A DNA stretch of 64,000 nucleotides from JADGNZ01 sp963715895 (GCA_963715895.1 OY970284.1:3596001-3660000); one strand, 5' to 3'; positions 33,672 through 42,987 are shown, counted from the stretch's first letter. Numbers and translations are program-made. Notes: generated from the letters alone by a model not told the origin.

Positions 33672-34862
33672 ATGTCCACCATCGCGCCGCAGCCCCCCGC
33701 CCGCCTCATGGCGCTCGACGTGTTTCGCGGGATCACCATCGCCGGGATGTTGCTGGTCAACAATCCGGGGAGCTGGAACGCGATCTATCCGCCGCTGGAA
33801 CATGCGCCGTGGAACGGGTGGACGCCGACCGATCTCATCTTTCCCTTCTTCCTCTTCATCGTCGGCGTGACGACGCATCTGTCGCTCAGCAAGCGCGACC
33901 CCAACACCGTCACCGGGAAGATCATCCGGCGCGGACTGCTCATCGTGCTCGCCGGGGTGTTGCTGAACGCCTTCCCTTTCTTCTGGTGGGGGAAGATGGC
34001 CGGGATCCCTGACCCGACGTTCCTTCAGCGCGTGCTCTGGCGCGCGCAGCACCTCCGCTACATGGGCGTCCTGCAGAGGATCGGATTCGCCTACATCGGC
34101 GCGGCGCTGCTGACGCTGCGCACTTCCGTCAAACAGCAGATTGCCATCATCGTGGCCATTCTCCTCGGCTACTGGATCGTGATGACGCTCGTCCCGGTCC
34201 CCGGCACCGGCACCATCGGCTACTTCCTCCTCGATCAGCCGGAGAAGACTCTGGCCGCCTGGAGCGACCGCCTGATCCTCGGCACGAATCACATCTGGGT
34301 ATCGACGAAGACGTGGGATCCGGAAGGACCGCTCTCGACGCTGCCGGCCATCGCCACGGCCATGCTCGGGGTCTTCGCCGGCCGCTGGCTGACGGACAAA
34401 CAGCGCTCGCTGCTGGAACGGATCGCCGGCCTCTTCGGCGCCGGATGTCTTGGGATGGTCGCCGGCGAGCTTTGGAGCTGGGTCTTTCCGATCAACAAGA
34501 ATCTCTGGACATCGAGCTACGTCGTCTTCTGCGCCGGATTTGCCTGCGTGGCCCTGGCCACCTGTCTCTGGATCCTCGACGTGCACCAGGTGCGGGGATG
34601 GGCTCGGCCGTTCGTCATCTACGGCGTCAACCCACTGGTCGCTTTCGTCGGCTCGGGCATCATGGCCCGCTGCATCGACTCACTCTTCAAGATAACCATC
34701 GACGGGAAGAAGGTCTCCCTCCATCAGGCCAGCTTCGATCTCTTCTCCAACCCGTACTTCCCCGACAAGTTCGCCTCTCTGCTGTGGGGCCTGGCCTTCG
34801 TCGGCTTCTGGTTGGCCATTCTCTGGGTGCTCTACCGGCGTGACATCGTTGTGAAGTTGTAA
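33672..34862 (+). CDS. Heparan-alpha-glucosaminide N-acetyltransferase-like membrane acyltransferase
   Basis: 396 residues with about ten membrane helices. The N-terminus RLMALDVFRGITIAGMLLVNNPGSW and TPTDLIFPFFLFIVGVTTHLSL is the hallmark of the HGSNAT/DUF5009 family. LRYMGVLQRIGFAYI and the C-terminal VIYGVNPLVAFVGSGI are also conserved. In this family acetyl groups are moved across the membrane to amino sugars; a role in glycan salvage or cell-wall modification is inferred. The start is the first ATG after the palindrome; no strong RBS. Confidence 0.9.
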   Translation: MSTIAPQPPARLMALDVFRGITIAGMLLVNNPGSWNAIYPPLEHAPWNGWTPTDLIFPFFLFIVGVTTHLSLSKRDPNTVTGKIIRRGLLIVLAGVLLNAFPFFWWGKMAGIPDPTFLQRVLWRAQHLRYMGVLQRIGFAYIGAALLTLRTSVKQQIAIIVAILLGYWIVMTLVPVPGTGTIGYFLLDQPEKTLAAWSDRLILGTNHIWVSTKTWDPEGPLSTLPAIATAMLGVFAGRWLTDKQRSLLERIAGLFGAGCLGMVAGELWSWVFPINKNLWTSSYVVFCAGFACVALATCLWILDVHQVRGWARPFVIYGVNPLVAFVGSGIMARCIDSLFKITIDGKKVSLHQASFDLFSNPYFPDKFASLLWGLAFVGFWLAILWVLYRRDIVVKL

Positions 34863-34943
34863 ACAGAAGGCGGGGTCGCCGGTCGAATACTTGTATTCTT
34901 CAAGCGTTTGCTTGAGAAACTAATTTTCCGGGGAGAAGACGTA

Positions 34944-36266
34944 ATGCCGAGAGCGATTCTCACAGCCGTGGCCCTTCTGTTCGTGGCCATCGGCGCGGTT
35001 GCACAGGAACACGATCATTCGATGGCGATGACGCCGATCGCGCAGGAGGAGCACCTTGCTCATCTGCGGGAGCTCGTGGCCAGCATGTCCTCACATGGAC
35101 CGGTCATCCCGCAGCCCGACAGCGTCAGCGGTGCCGCGGTCAAGAATTTCACTGTAACTGCCAGGAGCTTCTCGTTCACAGTCTCGCCGTCGCCGTTTAC
35201 GGTCAACCAAGGGGACGCCGTCACCATAACGCTCACGGTGCCGTCGAGCGATCCATCGACGGTCGGGCACGGAATCCTGATGGAGGGTTACATCGAAAAC
35301 GGTGTCGACTGTCCGAAGGGGCAGAGCAAGCAGATCCAGTTCACCGCCACGACCGCCGGCACCTTCGGCTTCGTGTGCGATATCCCTGATTGCGGATCGG
35401 GTCATTCCCTCATGTCCGGAAACTTCACCGTGGTGAAGGTGGCCAATCCTGCCCCGACCGTGAGCAGCATCGCGCCAACCTCCGGCAGCCAGGCCGGCGG
35501 AACGGCCGTGACCATCACCGGCACCGGTTTTCTCTCGGGGGCCACGGTCAAGTTTGGCGGAACTCCGGCAACGAACGTCACCGTGGTGAGTGCAACATCG
35601 ATCACGGCCACCGCTCCCGCGCACGCAGCGGGGAAGGTCGACGTGGTCGTGACCAATAGCGACAGCCAGTCGGCGACGCTGGCGCAGTCCTTCACCTATG
35701 CCCTTCCCGCCCCGACGATCAGCGGCGTTTCGCCGGCCACCGGCCCGACGAGCGGCCTGACACCGGTGACGATCACCGGCACCAACTTCCAGAGCGGCGC
35801 GACGGTCACGTTCGGCACACGCCCGGCCACCGACGTGACCGTGGTGAGCGCAACGTCGATCACGGCACGGACGCCGCTCGGCCCCGCCGGCGCGCAACTG
35901 GCGGTGAATGTCGTCGTGACGAACCCCGATGCGACGACGGCGACGGCGAACAACGCATTCACCTACACCGTCCCGGCGTTGACTGTGGTGAGCGTGACGC
36001 CAAATATTGCCGTGCCCAACGCACCAATCACCATCACCATCTTCGGAGCCGGTTTCACCTCGGCGGTCTCTTCATCCGTGACGGTGGCAGGTGTCGTCGC
36101 GACGAATGTGCAGGTCATCGACCCCGTCACGATCCACGCGACGTTGCCGTCACACCCCGCCGGCACAGGCGACGTGGTCGTCACGAGCGGTGGTACGAGC
36201 GCGACGCTGACGAGCGGGTTCTCCTGGCAGCCCCCCCCGCCGAAGCGGAGGGCGGTGAAGCATTAG
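34944..36266 (+). CDS. Secreted cupredoxin-like protein with three TIG/IPT domains
   Basis: 440 residues from ATG 34944 (GGGGAGAAG upstream). Signal peptide 1-21. A His/Met-rich segment HDHSMAMTP follows. Residues ~70-165 form a cupredoxin domain with a first His in VGHGI and the loop CDIPDCGSGHSLM; canonical CuA/nosZ-like loops are CxxxCGxxHxxM, but here the two Cys are separated by four residues. Then come three IPT/TIG repeats (PTVSSIAPTSGSQAGGTAVTITGTGF and similar). The Lys/Arg end (PPPKRRAVKH) is common in these secreted proteins. Copper binding or redox function is plausible. Confidence 0.85.
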   Translation: MPRAILTAVALLFVAIGAVAQEHDHSMAMTPIAQEEHLAHLRELVASMSSHGPVIPQPDSVSGAAVKNFTVTARSFSFTVSPSPFTVNQGDAVTITLTVPSSDPSTVGHGILMEGYIENGVDCPKGQSKQIQFTATTAGTFGFVCDIPDCGSGHSLMSGNFTVVKVANPAPTVSSIAPTSGSQAGGTAVTITGTGFLSGATVKFGGTPATNVTVVSATSITATAPAHAAGKVDVVVTNSDSQSATLAQSFTYALPAPTISGVSPATGPTSGLTPVTITGTNFQSGATVTFGTRPATDVTVVSATSITARTPLGPAGAQLAVNVVVTNPDATTATANNAFTYTVPALTVVSVTPNIAVPNAPITITIFGAGFTSAVSSSVTVAGVVATNVQVIDPVTIHATLPSHPAGTGDVVVTSGGTSATLTSGFSWQPPPPKRRAVKH

Positions 36267-36274
36267 GGGAGTGG

Positions 36275-38647
36275 CTAATACAACAAGTACTTCACCCGCC
36301 GCGCTTCAAACGCCGCTTCGTCCGCGCGCCACAGGGCCACGATTTCGGACAGCGGTCTGTCCGCGCCGATGGCCTCGAGCGTGGCGGGGTCTTTCAACAG
36401 CGGGCCGACCTTATCGAGGGCGAAGTCGGATGGATACAGCCGGTGCAACACCAGCGCGATGGCCACGCCGGTCATCACCGGCCGCAGGGCGTTGCGGTCG
36501 GTGATGGTGAGTCGCACGCCGCCGCAACGCTTTCCGGCGAAGTTGCTCGATGACGGCGTGAACTCCGTCGCCTCGAAGCGGATGCCGGGGAGCGACATCG
36601 CCGTCAGCTCTCGCGCGAGCGTTGCGCCGTCGACGTACGGCGCGCCCACGAGCTCGAACGGCGTCTCCGTCCCGCGGCCGACTGACACCGCCGTCTCGAT
36701 GATGCCGATCCCCGGATAGAGCGTGGCCTCGGTGAGGCTGCGCATGTTCGGTGAGGTGTTGATCCACGGCAGGCCGGCCTGGTCCATCCACAGCTCGCGG
36801 CGCCAGCGCTGCAACGGGATCACGGTGAGGTCGGCGCCGATGTGCCGTTCGTCGTTGAACATCCGGGCCAGCTCACCCACGGTCATCCCGTGGCGGATCG
36901 GCAGCGCATGCCAGGCGATGAAGCTCTCCTCGCCGTGCAGCAGCGGCCCTTCGACCCGCACGCCGCCGATCGGATTGATCCGGTCGAGGACGATGAACCT
37001 GATGTGCGCCGCCGCTGCCGCTTCCATCGCCAGCCCCATCGTGGCGATGTAAGTGTAGAAGCGCGTGCCGACGTCCTGAATGTCGAAGACCAGCGCATCG
37101 AGTCCGGCCAACTGCTCCGGCTTCGGCTTGCGGGTGTCGGCGTAGAGGCTGTAGACGGGAAGGCCGCTCACGGGGTCAATCGAATCGCTGACCTTCGCAT
37201 CGACCGTTCCCCGGATGCCGTGCTCCGGCGAGAAGAGGGCCACGAGCGTGACGCCCGGTGCGCTGCGCAGCGAATCGATGGTGGGGTTCCAATTGCGGTC
37301 GATCCCGGTGTGATTTGTGATCAGGCCGACGCGCAGCCCGCGCAGCGAGGCATATCGCTCCGCGTCGAGATGATCGATGCCGTTGTTCGTATCGGCGCCG
37401 CCGAAGGTGACATGAACCTGTCCGCCGGCCCTTACCGGCAACGTTCCCGCCGGCGTTCCCTTCGGCACGCGCGCGGCCTCGGCGGCGAGTGTGCCGAGGG
37501 CCATCTGGAGGCGAAGGACGTCGCCGGTGCCGTTGGGGTGCACGCGGTTCGAGAGGAAGACGAAGAACGTCTTCGAGAAAGGATCGATCCACAGCATGCC
37601 GCCGGTGAAGCCTGTGTGGCCGAACGAGCCGAGCGGAAAGATCTCGCCGCGCGGGCGGCTGAAGGAGGAGTCGAGATCGAAGCCGCCCGCCCGCCGCACC
37701 GCGACGTCCGGCGGCGAGACGACCGTGATCATCCTGTTGACGGTATCCGTTTTGAGGATCGGCGAGCCGCCGCGCAGGAGCATGCGCGCGTAGAGCGAAA
37801 GGTCGTGGACCGTGGTGAACATCCCCGCGTGCCCCGCCACGCCGCCCATTCGCCGCGCAGTGGGATCGTGTACAACACCGCGGAGCATGCCTTCGGGGGT
37901 TTGTTCCGTTGGGGCGATGCGGGGTTCGGGGGCCGGGAGCCGGGGGTCGGGGGTCGGAGAGGAATCTCGCGGGTCTTTCTCCGACTCCCGGCCCCCTGCT
38001 CCCGACCGCCGAAACCCGGTGTCGCTCATTCCGAGTGGTGCAAATACCTCCCGCTTCGCGAACACATCGAGGTCGACGCCCGACACGCGCCGCACGATCT
38101 CGCCGAGCAGCTCGAAATTGATGTCGCTGTACCGGAACGTGTACCCCGGCCTTTGCCGCGGCTCCTCGGCGATGGCCATGCGGATGGCGGTGTCGTAGCC
38201 ACTCCATGGCGGCGAAAGATCGAGATCGGGCCGCAGCCCCGAGGTGTGGGTGAGGAGATGGCGGATGGTGATCTCGTGGCGCCAGCCGCCGCGAAACTCG
38301 GGGATGTAGCGGCTCACCGGCGCGTCCAGCTCGATCGTTCCCCGTTCGATCAGCAGCCAGATCGACGGTGTCGTGGCCACGACTTTCGTGAGCGAGGCCG
38401 CATCGAAGATCGTATCGGCGGTCATCGGCTCGACCGCGGGAACGAGCGCGCGGTTGCCGTAGCTCTTCTCGTACACCGCGCCGCCGCGCTCGAGATGGAA
38501 GACGCCGCCGGGAAGCTTGTGCTCGGCGATGGCCGTATCGATGGTCCGGTCGATCTCATGCAGACGGCCGGCGTCGAAGGCGCCCGACGTTTGCGTCGTC
38601 CGGCAACCGGCGAGGAGAACGAGTAAGGCGACGCTAAGCGGGCGCAT
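36275..38647 (-). CDS. Lipoprotein fusion: serine beta-lactamase domain plus NamZ (DUF1343) exo-muramidase
   Basis: 790 residues from ATG 38647. Lipobox LLAGC (C15). Residues ~25-410 are a class-C-like serine hydrolase with S85-L-T-K88 and a YSD motif (RYSDINFELLGEI). From ~430 a NamZ/DUF1343 domain follows (GLITNHTGIDRN, FSPEHGIRG, FDIQDVGTRFYTY, LDRINPIGG, WHALPIRHGMTVGELA). NamZ removes terminal MurNAc from peptidoglycan fragments, so the fusion probably processes muropeptides at the outer surface or periplasm. Residues ~212-242 are encoded by an inserted palindromic repeat. The start overlaps the end of the transporter gene by 14 bp. Confidence 0.92.
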   Translation of the reverse strand: MRPLSVALLVLLAGCRTTQTSGAFDAGRLHEIDRTIDTAIAEHKLPGGVFHLERGGAVYEKSYGNRALVPAVEPMTADTIFDAASLTKVVATTPSIWLLIERGTIELDAPVSRYIPEFRGGWRHEITIRHLLTHTSGLRPDLDLSPPWSGYDTAIRMAIAEEPRQRPGYTFRYSDINFELLGEIVRRVSGVDLDVFAKREVFAPLGMSDTGFRRSGAGGRESEKDPRDSSPTPDPRLPAPEPRIAPTEQTPEGMLRGVVHDPTARRMGGVAGHAGMFTTVHDLSLYARMLLRGGSPILKTDTVNRMITVVSPPDVAVRRAGGFDLDSSFSRPRGEIFPLGSFGHTGFTGGMLWIDPFSKTFFVFLSNRVHPNGTGDVLRLQMALGTLAAEAARVPKGTPAGTLPVRAGGQVHVTFGGADTNNGIDHLDAERYASLRGLRVGLITNHTGIDRNWNPTIDSLRSAPGVTLVALFSPEHGIRGTVDAKVSDSIDPVSGLPVYSLYADTRKPKPEQLAGLDALVFDIQDVGTRFYTYIATMGLAMEAAAAAHIRFIVLDRINPIGGVRVEGPLLHGEESFIAWHALPIRHGMTVGELARMFNDERHIGADLTVIPLQRWRRELWMDQAGLPWINTSPNMRSLTEATLYPGIGIIETAVSVGRGTETPFELVGAPYVDGATLARELTAMSLPGIRFEATEFTPSSSNFAGKRCGGVRLTITDRNALRPVMTGVAIALVLHRLYPSDFALDKVGPLLKDPATLEAIGADRPLSEIVALWRADEAAFEARRVKYLLY
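37921..38013. repeat. Complete palindromic repeat inserted in frame in the NamZ-fusion gene
   Basis: Left arm GGGGTTCGGGGGCCGGGAGC and GGGGGTCGGGGGTCGGAG; right arm CTCCGACTCCCGGCCCCC and GCTCCCGACCGCCGAAACCC. It encodes a Pro/Arg/Ser-rich insert (RRSGAGGRESEKDP...) in the serine-hydrolase domain without breaking the frame. Confidence 0.85.
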
Positions 38648-40121
38648 GTTCTTTTTCCGGGATGAGCGCGCCAACGGCGAATGTCGTCAGCGAGCCGATG
38701 ACGGTGTACCACGGCCACGCCACCACCGTGGCAAAACGGACAGCGATCACGACGGCCAGACCGGCACTCATGCCGATGAAGGCCGCCCGCGGACCGCCGC
38801 GTCTGGCCGTGCCGAGGAGGAACACGCCGAGGATGGGACCATTGATGAAAGAGGCAACCGAGAGCGCCGTATCGACCGCGGAACGGGTCTGCCCCCGCAG
38901 CGAAAGCGCGACGCCGATCTGCGCGATGCCCGCGCCGACGGTCAGCAGACGCGAGACGCGAAGGTAATGTTGATCGCTCCGTCCGCGGACCAACGGCTGA
39001 TAGAGATCGGAGAGAGCCGTGGCCGCGATCGAATTCACCGACGGCGATGTTGCCGCTGCCAGCACTGCCGCAACGAGCAGTCCCGCAATGCCGATCGGCA
39101 TGTGATGAATGATGAAGTCGGGGAAGACTTCATCGGGGGAGTGAAACGGCGCGGCGGCGGCCCCCACCGCGTACGTGGCCAGTTTCGATGGTTGATAGTA
39201 GGCGAAAAGCAGTACCCCGATGAAAAGGAATCCGATGAACTGCACCAGGATGACCAGGCCGGAGACGAGCAGCGCGGTTTGCGCTTTGCGGGCGCTGGTG
39301 GTGCACAGATAGCGCTGCACCATGTACTGGTCTGTTCCGTGCGTGGACATGTTGAGAAATGCGCCGCCGATCAGGCCCGCCCAGAAGGCGTACGGCCGCG
39401 AGAGGTCGAGCGCGAAGTCGAACACCCGGAACTTGCAGGCCTCCCGTCCGGCCGCGATCGCCCCCGCCAGCCCGCCGTGGATCGAGCCGATGAGAATGAC
39501 GCCCGCGGCGACCGCTCCGATGATGTAGACCCCGACGTGCAGGATCTCGGTCCAGACCACCGCTTCCATTCCGCCCACGGCGGTAAAGAGGAGCATGACC
39601 CCGCCGATGCAGACCACCGAGACCGCCGCTGCCGTGGCCCGGTCAGTGTTCGGCAGAAAGGCCTGCCAGACGGAGGACATCACCACCGCGGTCAGCAACA
39701 GCCGCACGCTGTCGGCCACCGTGCGCATGACGATGAAGAGCGAGGCCGCAAGACTCCGAACCCCGTCGCCGAAGCGGTTGCGCAGCAGCTCGTAAATCGT
39801 CAGTAGGTTCCTTTGAAAGTAGGCCGGAATGAAGAGCACGCAGATGGCGATGCGGCCGATCAGATATCCGAGGACGAGCTCGAGGAATGTGAAGTTTCCG
39901 CCGCGCGAATAGGCCAGTCCGGGGATGGAGACAAAGGTGATCGCGGAGGTTTCCGTCGCCACGATGGACCCGGAGATCGCCCACCACGGCAACTGGCGCC
40001 CTGCCAGGAAATAGTGCCGCGTCGTCTTCTGCCGCTTGCGGCACCAGAACCCGATGGCAACGACCGCCGCCAGGTACGCGATGATGATGACGAGATCGAT
40101 GACGGACAAGTGGGGGCGCAT
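38634..40121 (-). CDS. Sodium:solute symporter (SSS family)
   Basis: 495 residues, about 13 membrane helices. LSVIDLVIIIAYLAAVVAIGFW, RHYFLAGRQLPWWAISGSIVATETSAITFVSIPG and AVGGMEAVVWTEILHVGVYIIGA match the SSS core (LeuT fold with the Na+ site in the first helices). Its 3' end overlaps the NamZ-fusion start by 14 bp, so the operon couples muropeptide hydrolysis with uptake of a released sugar or similar product; sialic-acid-like or MurNAc transport is inference. Confidence 0.93.
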   Translation of the reverse strand: MRPHLSVIDLVIIIAYLAAVVAIGFWCRKRQKTTRHYFLAGRQLPWWAISGSIVATETSAITFVSIPGLAYSRGGNFTFLELVLGYLIGRIAICVLFIPAYFQRNLLTIYELLRNRFGDGVRSLAASLFIVMRTVADSVRLLLTAVVMSSVWQAFLPNTDRATAAAVSVVCIGGVMLLFTAVGGMEAVVWTEILHVGVYIIGAVAAGVILIGSIHGGLAGAIAAGREACKFRVFDFALDLSRPYAFWAGLIGGAFLNMSTHGTDQYMVQRYLCTTSARKAQTALLVSGLVILVQFIGFLFIGVLLFAYYQPSKLATYAVGAAAAPFHSPDEVFPDFIIHHMPIGIAGLLVAAVLAAATSPSVNSIAATALSDLYQPLVRGRSDQHYLRVSRLLTVGAGIAQIGVALSLRGQTRSAVDTALSVASFINGPILGVFLLGTARRGGPRAAFIGMSAGLAVVIAVRFATVVAWPWYTVIGSLTTFAVGALIPEKEHAPA

Positions 40122-40138
40122 TGTAACGGCGCTTGCCC

Positions 40139-40219
40139 CCCTGGGAGCGCGGGCGTCTCGCCCGCGCTTCTTCTCAACATCCTGCCCGACGCGCGCGCGA
40201 GACGCACGCGGTCCCAGGG
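40139..40219. repeat. Palindromic repeat, word family GGGCGTCTCGCCC
   Basis: Outer pair CCCTGGGA / TCCCAGGG and inner perfect hairpin GCGCGGGC - GTCTC - GCCCGCGC (40147-40167). Located between the symporter start and the NDH-2 stop. Related words occur at 13782-13835. Confidence 0.75.
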
Positions 40220-40245
40220 TGCCAGCCGGCGATTCGCGCTTCGCG

Positions 40246-41493
40246 TTACTCCTTCATCAGCGGCTCGACCTTCCCCGTGATCAGCCGCGCGCCCCGTTGG
40301 AACGTCACGTATGCCCAGGCCCATTGCAGGATCACCAGGAGACGGTTGCGGAAACCGATGAGGAAGAAGATGTGCACGCTGAGCCAGGCGGCCCAGGCCA
40401 GGAAGCCGGTGAGTTTGAGGCGGCCGAAGTCGGCGACGCCGGCGGCGCGGCCGATGGTGGCCAGCGATCCTTTGTCGTGATAGCGGAAGGGGAGGGTGGG
40501 CTGGCCGGCCATCATCCGTTCGATGTTCTTCGCGGTGTGCGTCCCTTCCTGGATCGCGGCGGGGGCGACGCCGGGGACGTCCGGCACAGAGGCGAGGTCG
40601 CCGATGACGAAGACGTCGGGATGGCCGGGGATGCTCAGGTCCGGCTCGACGAGAACGCGTCCGGCGCGGTCGAGTGGGGCGCCGAGGGTGCGGGCGAGCG
40701 GCGCGGCCTGGACGCCGGCGGCCCAGAGGACGGTGCGGGTGGGGATGGTCGTTTCGCCGACGCGGACGTCGTGATCGCTGACGTTGGTGACGAGTGCGTT
40801 GGTCATCACCTCAACGCCGAGGCCGCGCAATTGCGCCGCCGCTTTCTCCGACAGGGCGGGCGGGTAGGGAGGGAGGACGCGGCCTACTCCTTCGATCAGG
40901 ATCACGCGCGCGCTCGACGGATTGATGCGCCGGAAGTCGCGGATCATCGTCTGCCGGGCGATCTCCGACAGCGCGCCGGCCAGCTCGACGCCGGTCGGAC
41001 CGCCGCCGACGACGACGAAGTTGAGCCAGGCCCGTTGTCGCGCAGGATCGGTCTCCCGCTCGGCCGCCTCGAAGGCGCGCAGCACGCGGCGGCGGATCTC
41101 CAGCGCATCATCGATCGTCTTCAGGCCGGGCGCGTTCTGCTCCCACTCCGGATGGCCGAAGTACGAATGCGTGGCGCCGGTGGCGATGATGAGGATGTCA
41201 TAGGCAAGCTCGCCGTCGGCGAGGCGGATGACTTTGCGATCGGGATCGATGCCGGTGGCGTCTCCCATGATCACGCTGGCGTTCTTCTGTTTCCGCAGCA
41301 CCGCGCGGATCGGCGCGGCGATGTCGCTCGGGTTGAGCGCCGCTGTGGCCACTTGATAGAGCAGCGGCTGGAAGAGGTGATAGTTGTGCCGGTCAATGAG
41401 CGTGATGCGGACAGGCGACTTCTTTAACGCTTTCGCGGCGTAGAGGCCGCCGAAGCCGCCGCCGATGATGACGACGCGTTTGTCTTCGCTCAT
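40246..41493 (-). CDS. Type II NADH dehydrogenase (NDH-2 like)
   Basis: 415 residues. FAD site VVIIGGGFGGLYAAKAL at residues 7-23, LIDRHNYHLFQPLLYQVATAAL, the second nucleotide motif VVVGGGPTGVELAGAL, and VFVIGDLASVPD near the C-terminal third. A C-terminal amphipathic/hydrophobic segment (LAWAAWLSVHIFFLIGFRNRLLVILQWAWAYV) anchors it to the membrane. It oxidises NADH and reduces quinone without pumping protons. The start overlaps the stop of the serine hydrolase gene by 4 bp. Confidence 0.94.
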   Translation of the reverse strand: MSEDKRVVIIGGGFGGLYAAKALKKSPVRITLIDRHNYHLFQPLLYQVATAALNPSDIAAPIRAVLRKQKNASVIMGDATGIDPDRKVIRLADGELAYDILIIATGATHSYFGHPEWEQNAPGLKTIDDALEIRRRVLRAFEAAERETDPARQRAWLNFVVVGGGPTGVELAGALSEIARQTMIRDFRRINPSSARVILIEGVGRVLPPYPPALSEKAAAQLRGLGVEVMTNALVTNVSDHDVRVGETTIPTRTVLWAAGVQAAPLARTLGAPLDRAGRVLVEPDLSIPGHPDVFVIGDLASVPDVPGVAPAAIQEGTHTAKNIERMMAGQPTLPFRYHDKGSLATIGRAAGVADFGRLKLTGFLAWAAWLSVHIFFLIGFRNRLLVILQWAWAYVTFQRGARLITGKVEPLMKE

Positions 41494-42968
41494 CGCCGAT
41501 CGAACTCCTCCCCGAACAGCGTGAGACCGGCGATCGTGCCGTCCGATGAGAGTCGAAACTGCACCGGCTCATCGATGTCTTCGACGGTGTCGATGGCGCT
41601 GAAGGTGTCGTAATTCTCATGGACCAGCGGCAGCGTGATCCGTTCCCAGTGCAGGACGAGGGCATCGCCGGCGGCGGAGATCGTGGCGTCGCCGAAGCCG
41701 GCGTTGTGGAAGGTGCCGGCGTACGCGGCGAGGTCGTGTGACGGTTTGGGAGCGGTGGCGCGCCTGGCCACGCGCTCGGCCTGCCTGGCCTCGGCTTTTG
41801 CTCCGTCGACTTTCTCGTCGTCGAGAAGCTCGCCGTTCCAGTCGCGCGCCGGCGCGCCGAGGAATTGATCGATGATCGTGTTCCGCAGCGCCGCCAGCGC
41901 CGTTCCGCGGCCGACGTTCTCCAGGATGGCGATGCCGAGGTTGCGCTTCGGCAGGAGCGTGACATTCGACCGGAAGCCGTTCAGCGCGCCGCCGTGCGCC
42001 ACCAGCAGCTCGCCGTGGTAGTCGGAAGCGTTCCAGCCGAGTGCGTACGTGAGGAAATTCATGTCGGGATAGAGCTGGCGCGTGGCCGGACCGATGGGAA
42101 TGATCGTTTGTGGCGTGTGTGTCTCTTCGAGCGCTTCCTGCGACAACAGCCGCTTGCCGTCGATGACGCCTCCGGCGAGCTGGAAGCGGAGCCACTGGGC
42201 CATGTCGTGCGCGGACGACTTGATCGTGCCGGCGGGGGCCAGGGCGTCGTAGTTGCGCATCGGCTGGATGACGGAGCGCTCGCTTTTCGAATCCCAGCGA
42301 TGGCCGGTGGCGTGATCGGACTTCGGCCAGTCGGCGAAGGCGATCCGCGATTCGGTCATTCCCAGCGGCGCGAAGATGCGGGTGCGGACCAGTTGCTCCC
42401 ACGGCATCTTCGCCGCCGACGCCGCGGCCTCGCCGGCGGTGACGAACATCAGGTTGTTGTACTGGTATCCGGCGCGGATCGGCCGCCAGATTTTCATCAT
42501 GCCGATGCGGTGGATCAGCTCATCGCGGCTGAAGTCGCTGTCGTCCCACAGCTCGTCGTGCCGCGCCACGCCGCTGCGGTGCGAGGCGATGTCGCGCAGG
42601 GTGATGAGCGAGTCGGTGCAGGCGTCGGAGATGTGAAAGCCGGGGAGGTAGTTGCGGACCGGATCGTCCCACGACAGTTTCTTCTCGTCCGCCAGCATGG
42701 CCATGGCCGTGGCGGTGAATGCCTTCGTCGTCGAGCCGAGCTCGAAAAGGGTGTCGGCGGTGACCGCGTCCGTCTTGCCGGTCTCCTTGATCCCGTAGCC
42801 TTTGACGAAGATAACGCGATCGTTCTGGACGACGGCGATGGCCAGCCCCGGCAGGTGCCACGCCTCGATCGTGTCGCGGACGTCTTTGTCGATGATGGCC
42901 TCGCTGAGCTGCGCGGAGGCGGCGAAGGCTATGAGTGAAATGCTGATTGCGATGACGAAGCGGCGCAT
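41490..42968 (-). CDS. Secreted class-C-like serine hydrolase
   Basis: 492 residues from ATG 42968. Signal peptide 1-19. S79-T-T-K82 in LGSTTKAF, YNN in YQYNNLMF and HGG in VAHGGALNGF are the three active-site motifs of class C beta-lactamase/D-peptidase relatives. A C-terminal lipocalin-like extension follows (DLAAYAGTFHNAGFGDATI). The start is supported by TAGAAT ending 7 nt upstream, with no RBS. It probably cleaves D-amino-acid peptides or esters. Confidence 0.92.
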   Translation of the reverse strand: MRRFVIAISISLIAFAASAQLSEAIIDKDVRDTIEAWHLPGLAIAVVQNDRVIFVKGYGIKETGKTDAVTADTLFELGSTTKAFTATAMAMLADEKKLSWDDPVRNYLPGFHISDACTDSLITLRDIASHRSGVARHDELWDDSDFSRDELIHRIGMMKIWRPIRAGYQYNNLMFVTAGEAAASAAKMPWEQLVRTRIFAPLGMTESRIAFADWPKSDHATGHRWDSKSERSVIQPMRNYDALAPAGTIKSSAHDMAQWLRFQLAGGVIDGKRLLSQEALEETHTPQTIIPIGPATRQLYPDMNFLTYALGWNASDYHGELLVAHGGALNGFRSNVTLLPKRNLGIAILENVGRGTALAALRNTIIDQFLGAPARDWNGELLDDEKVDGAKAEARQAERVARRATAPKPSHDLAAYAGTFHNAGFGDATISAAGDALVLHWERITLPLVHENYDTFSAIDTVEDIDEPVQFRLSSDGTIAGLTLFGEEFDRR

Positions 42969-42987
42969 GCGTGGCATTCTATCGGCC
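42969..42987. promoter_or_regulatory. 19-bp divergent intergenic region with two overlapping leaderless-type promoters
   Basis: GCGTGGCATTCTATCGGCC is the whole space between two divergent ATG codons. On the minus strand TAGAAT ends 7 nt before the ATG at 42968; on the plus strand CATTCT ends 7 nt before the ATG at 42988. The hexamers overlap on opposite strands. No RBS on either side. Confidence 0.5.

Noticed and set aside
36842..38626. Long plus-strand frame (594 codons) opposite the NamZ fusion
   Set aside because: Low-complexity shadow; the opposite strand encodes recognisable hydrolase motifs.
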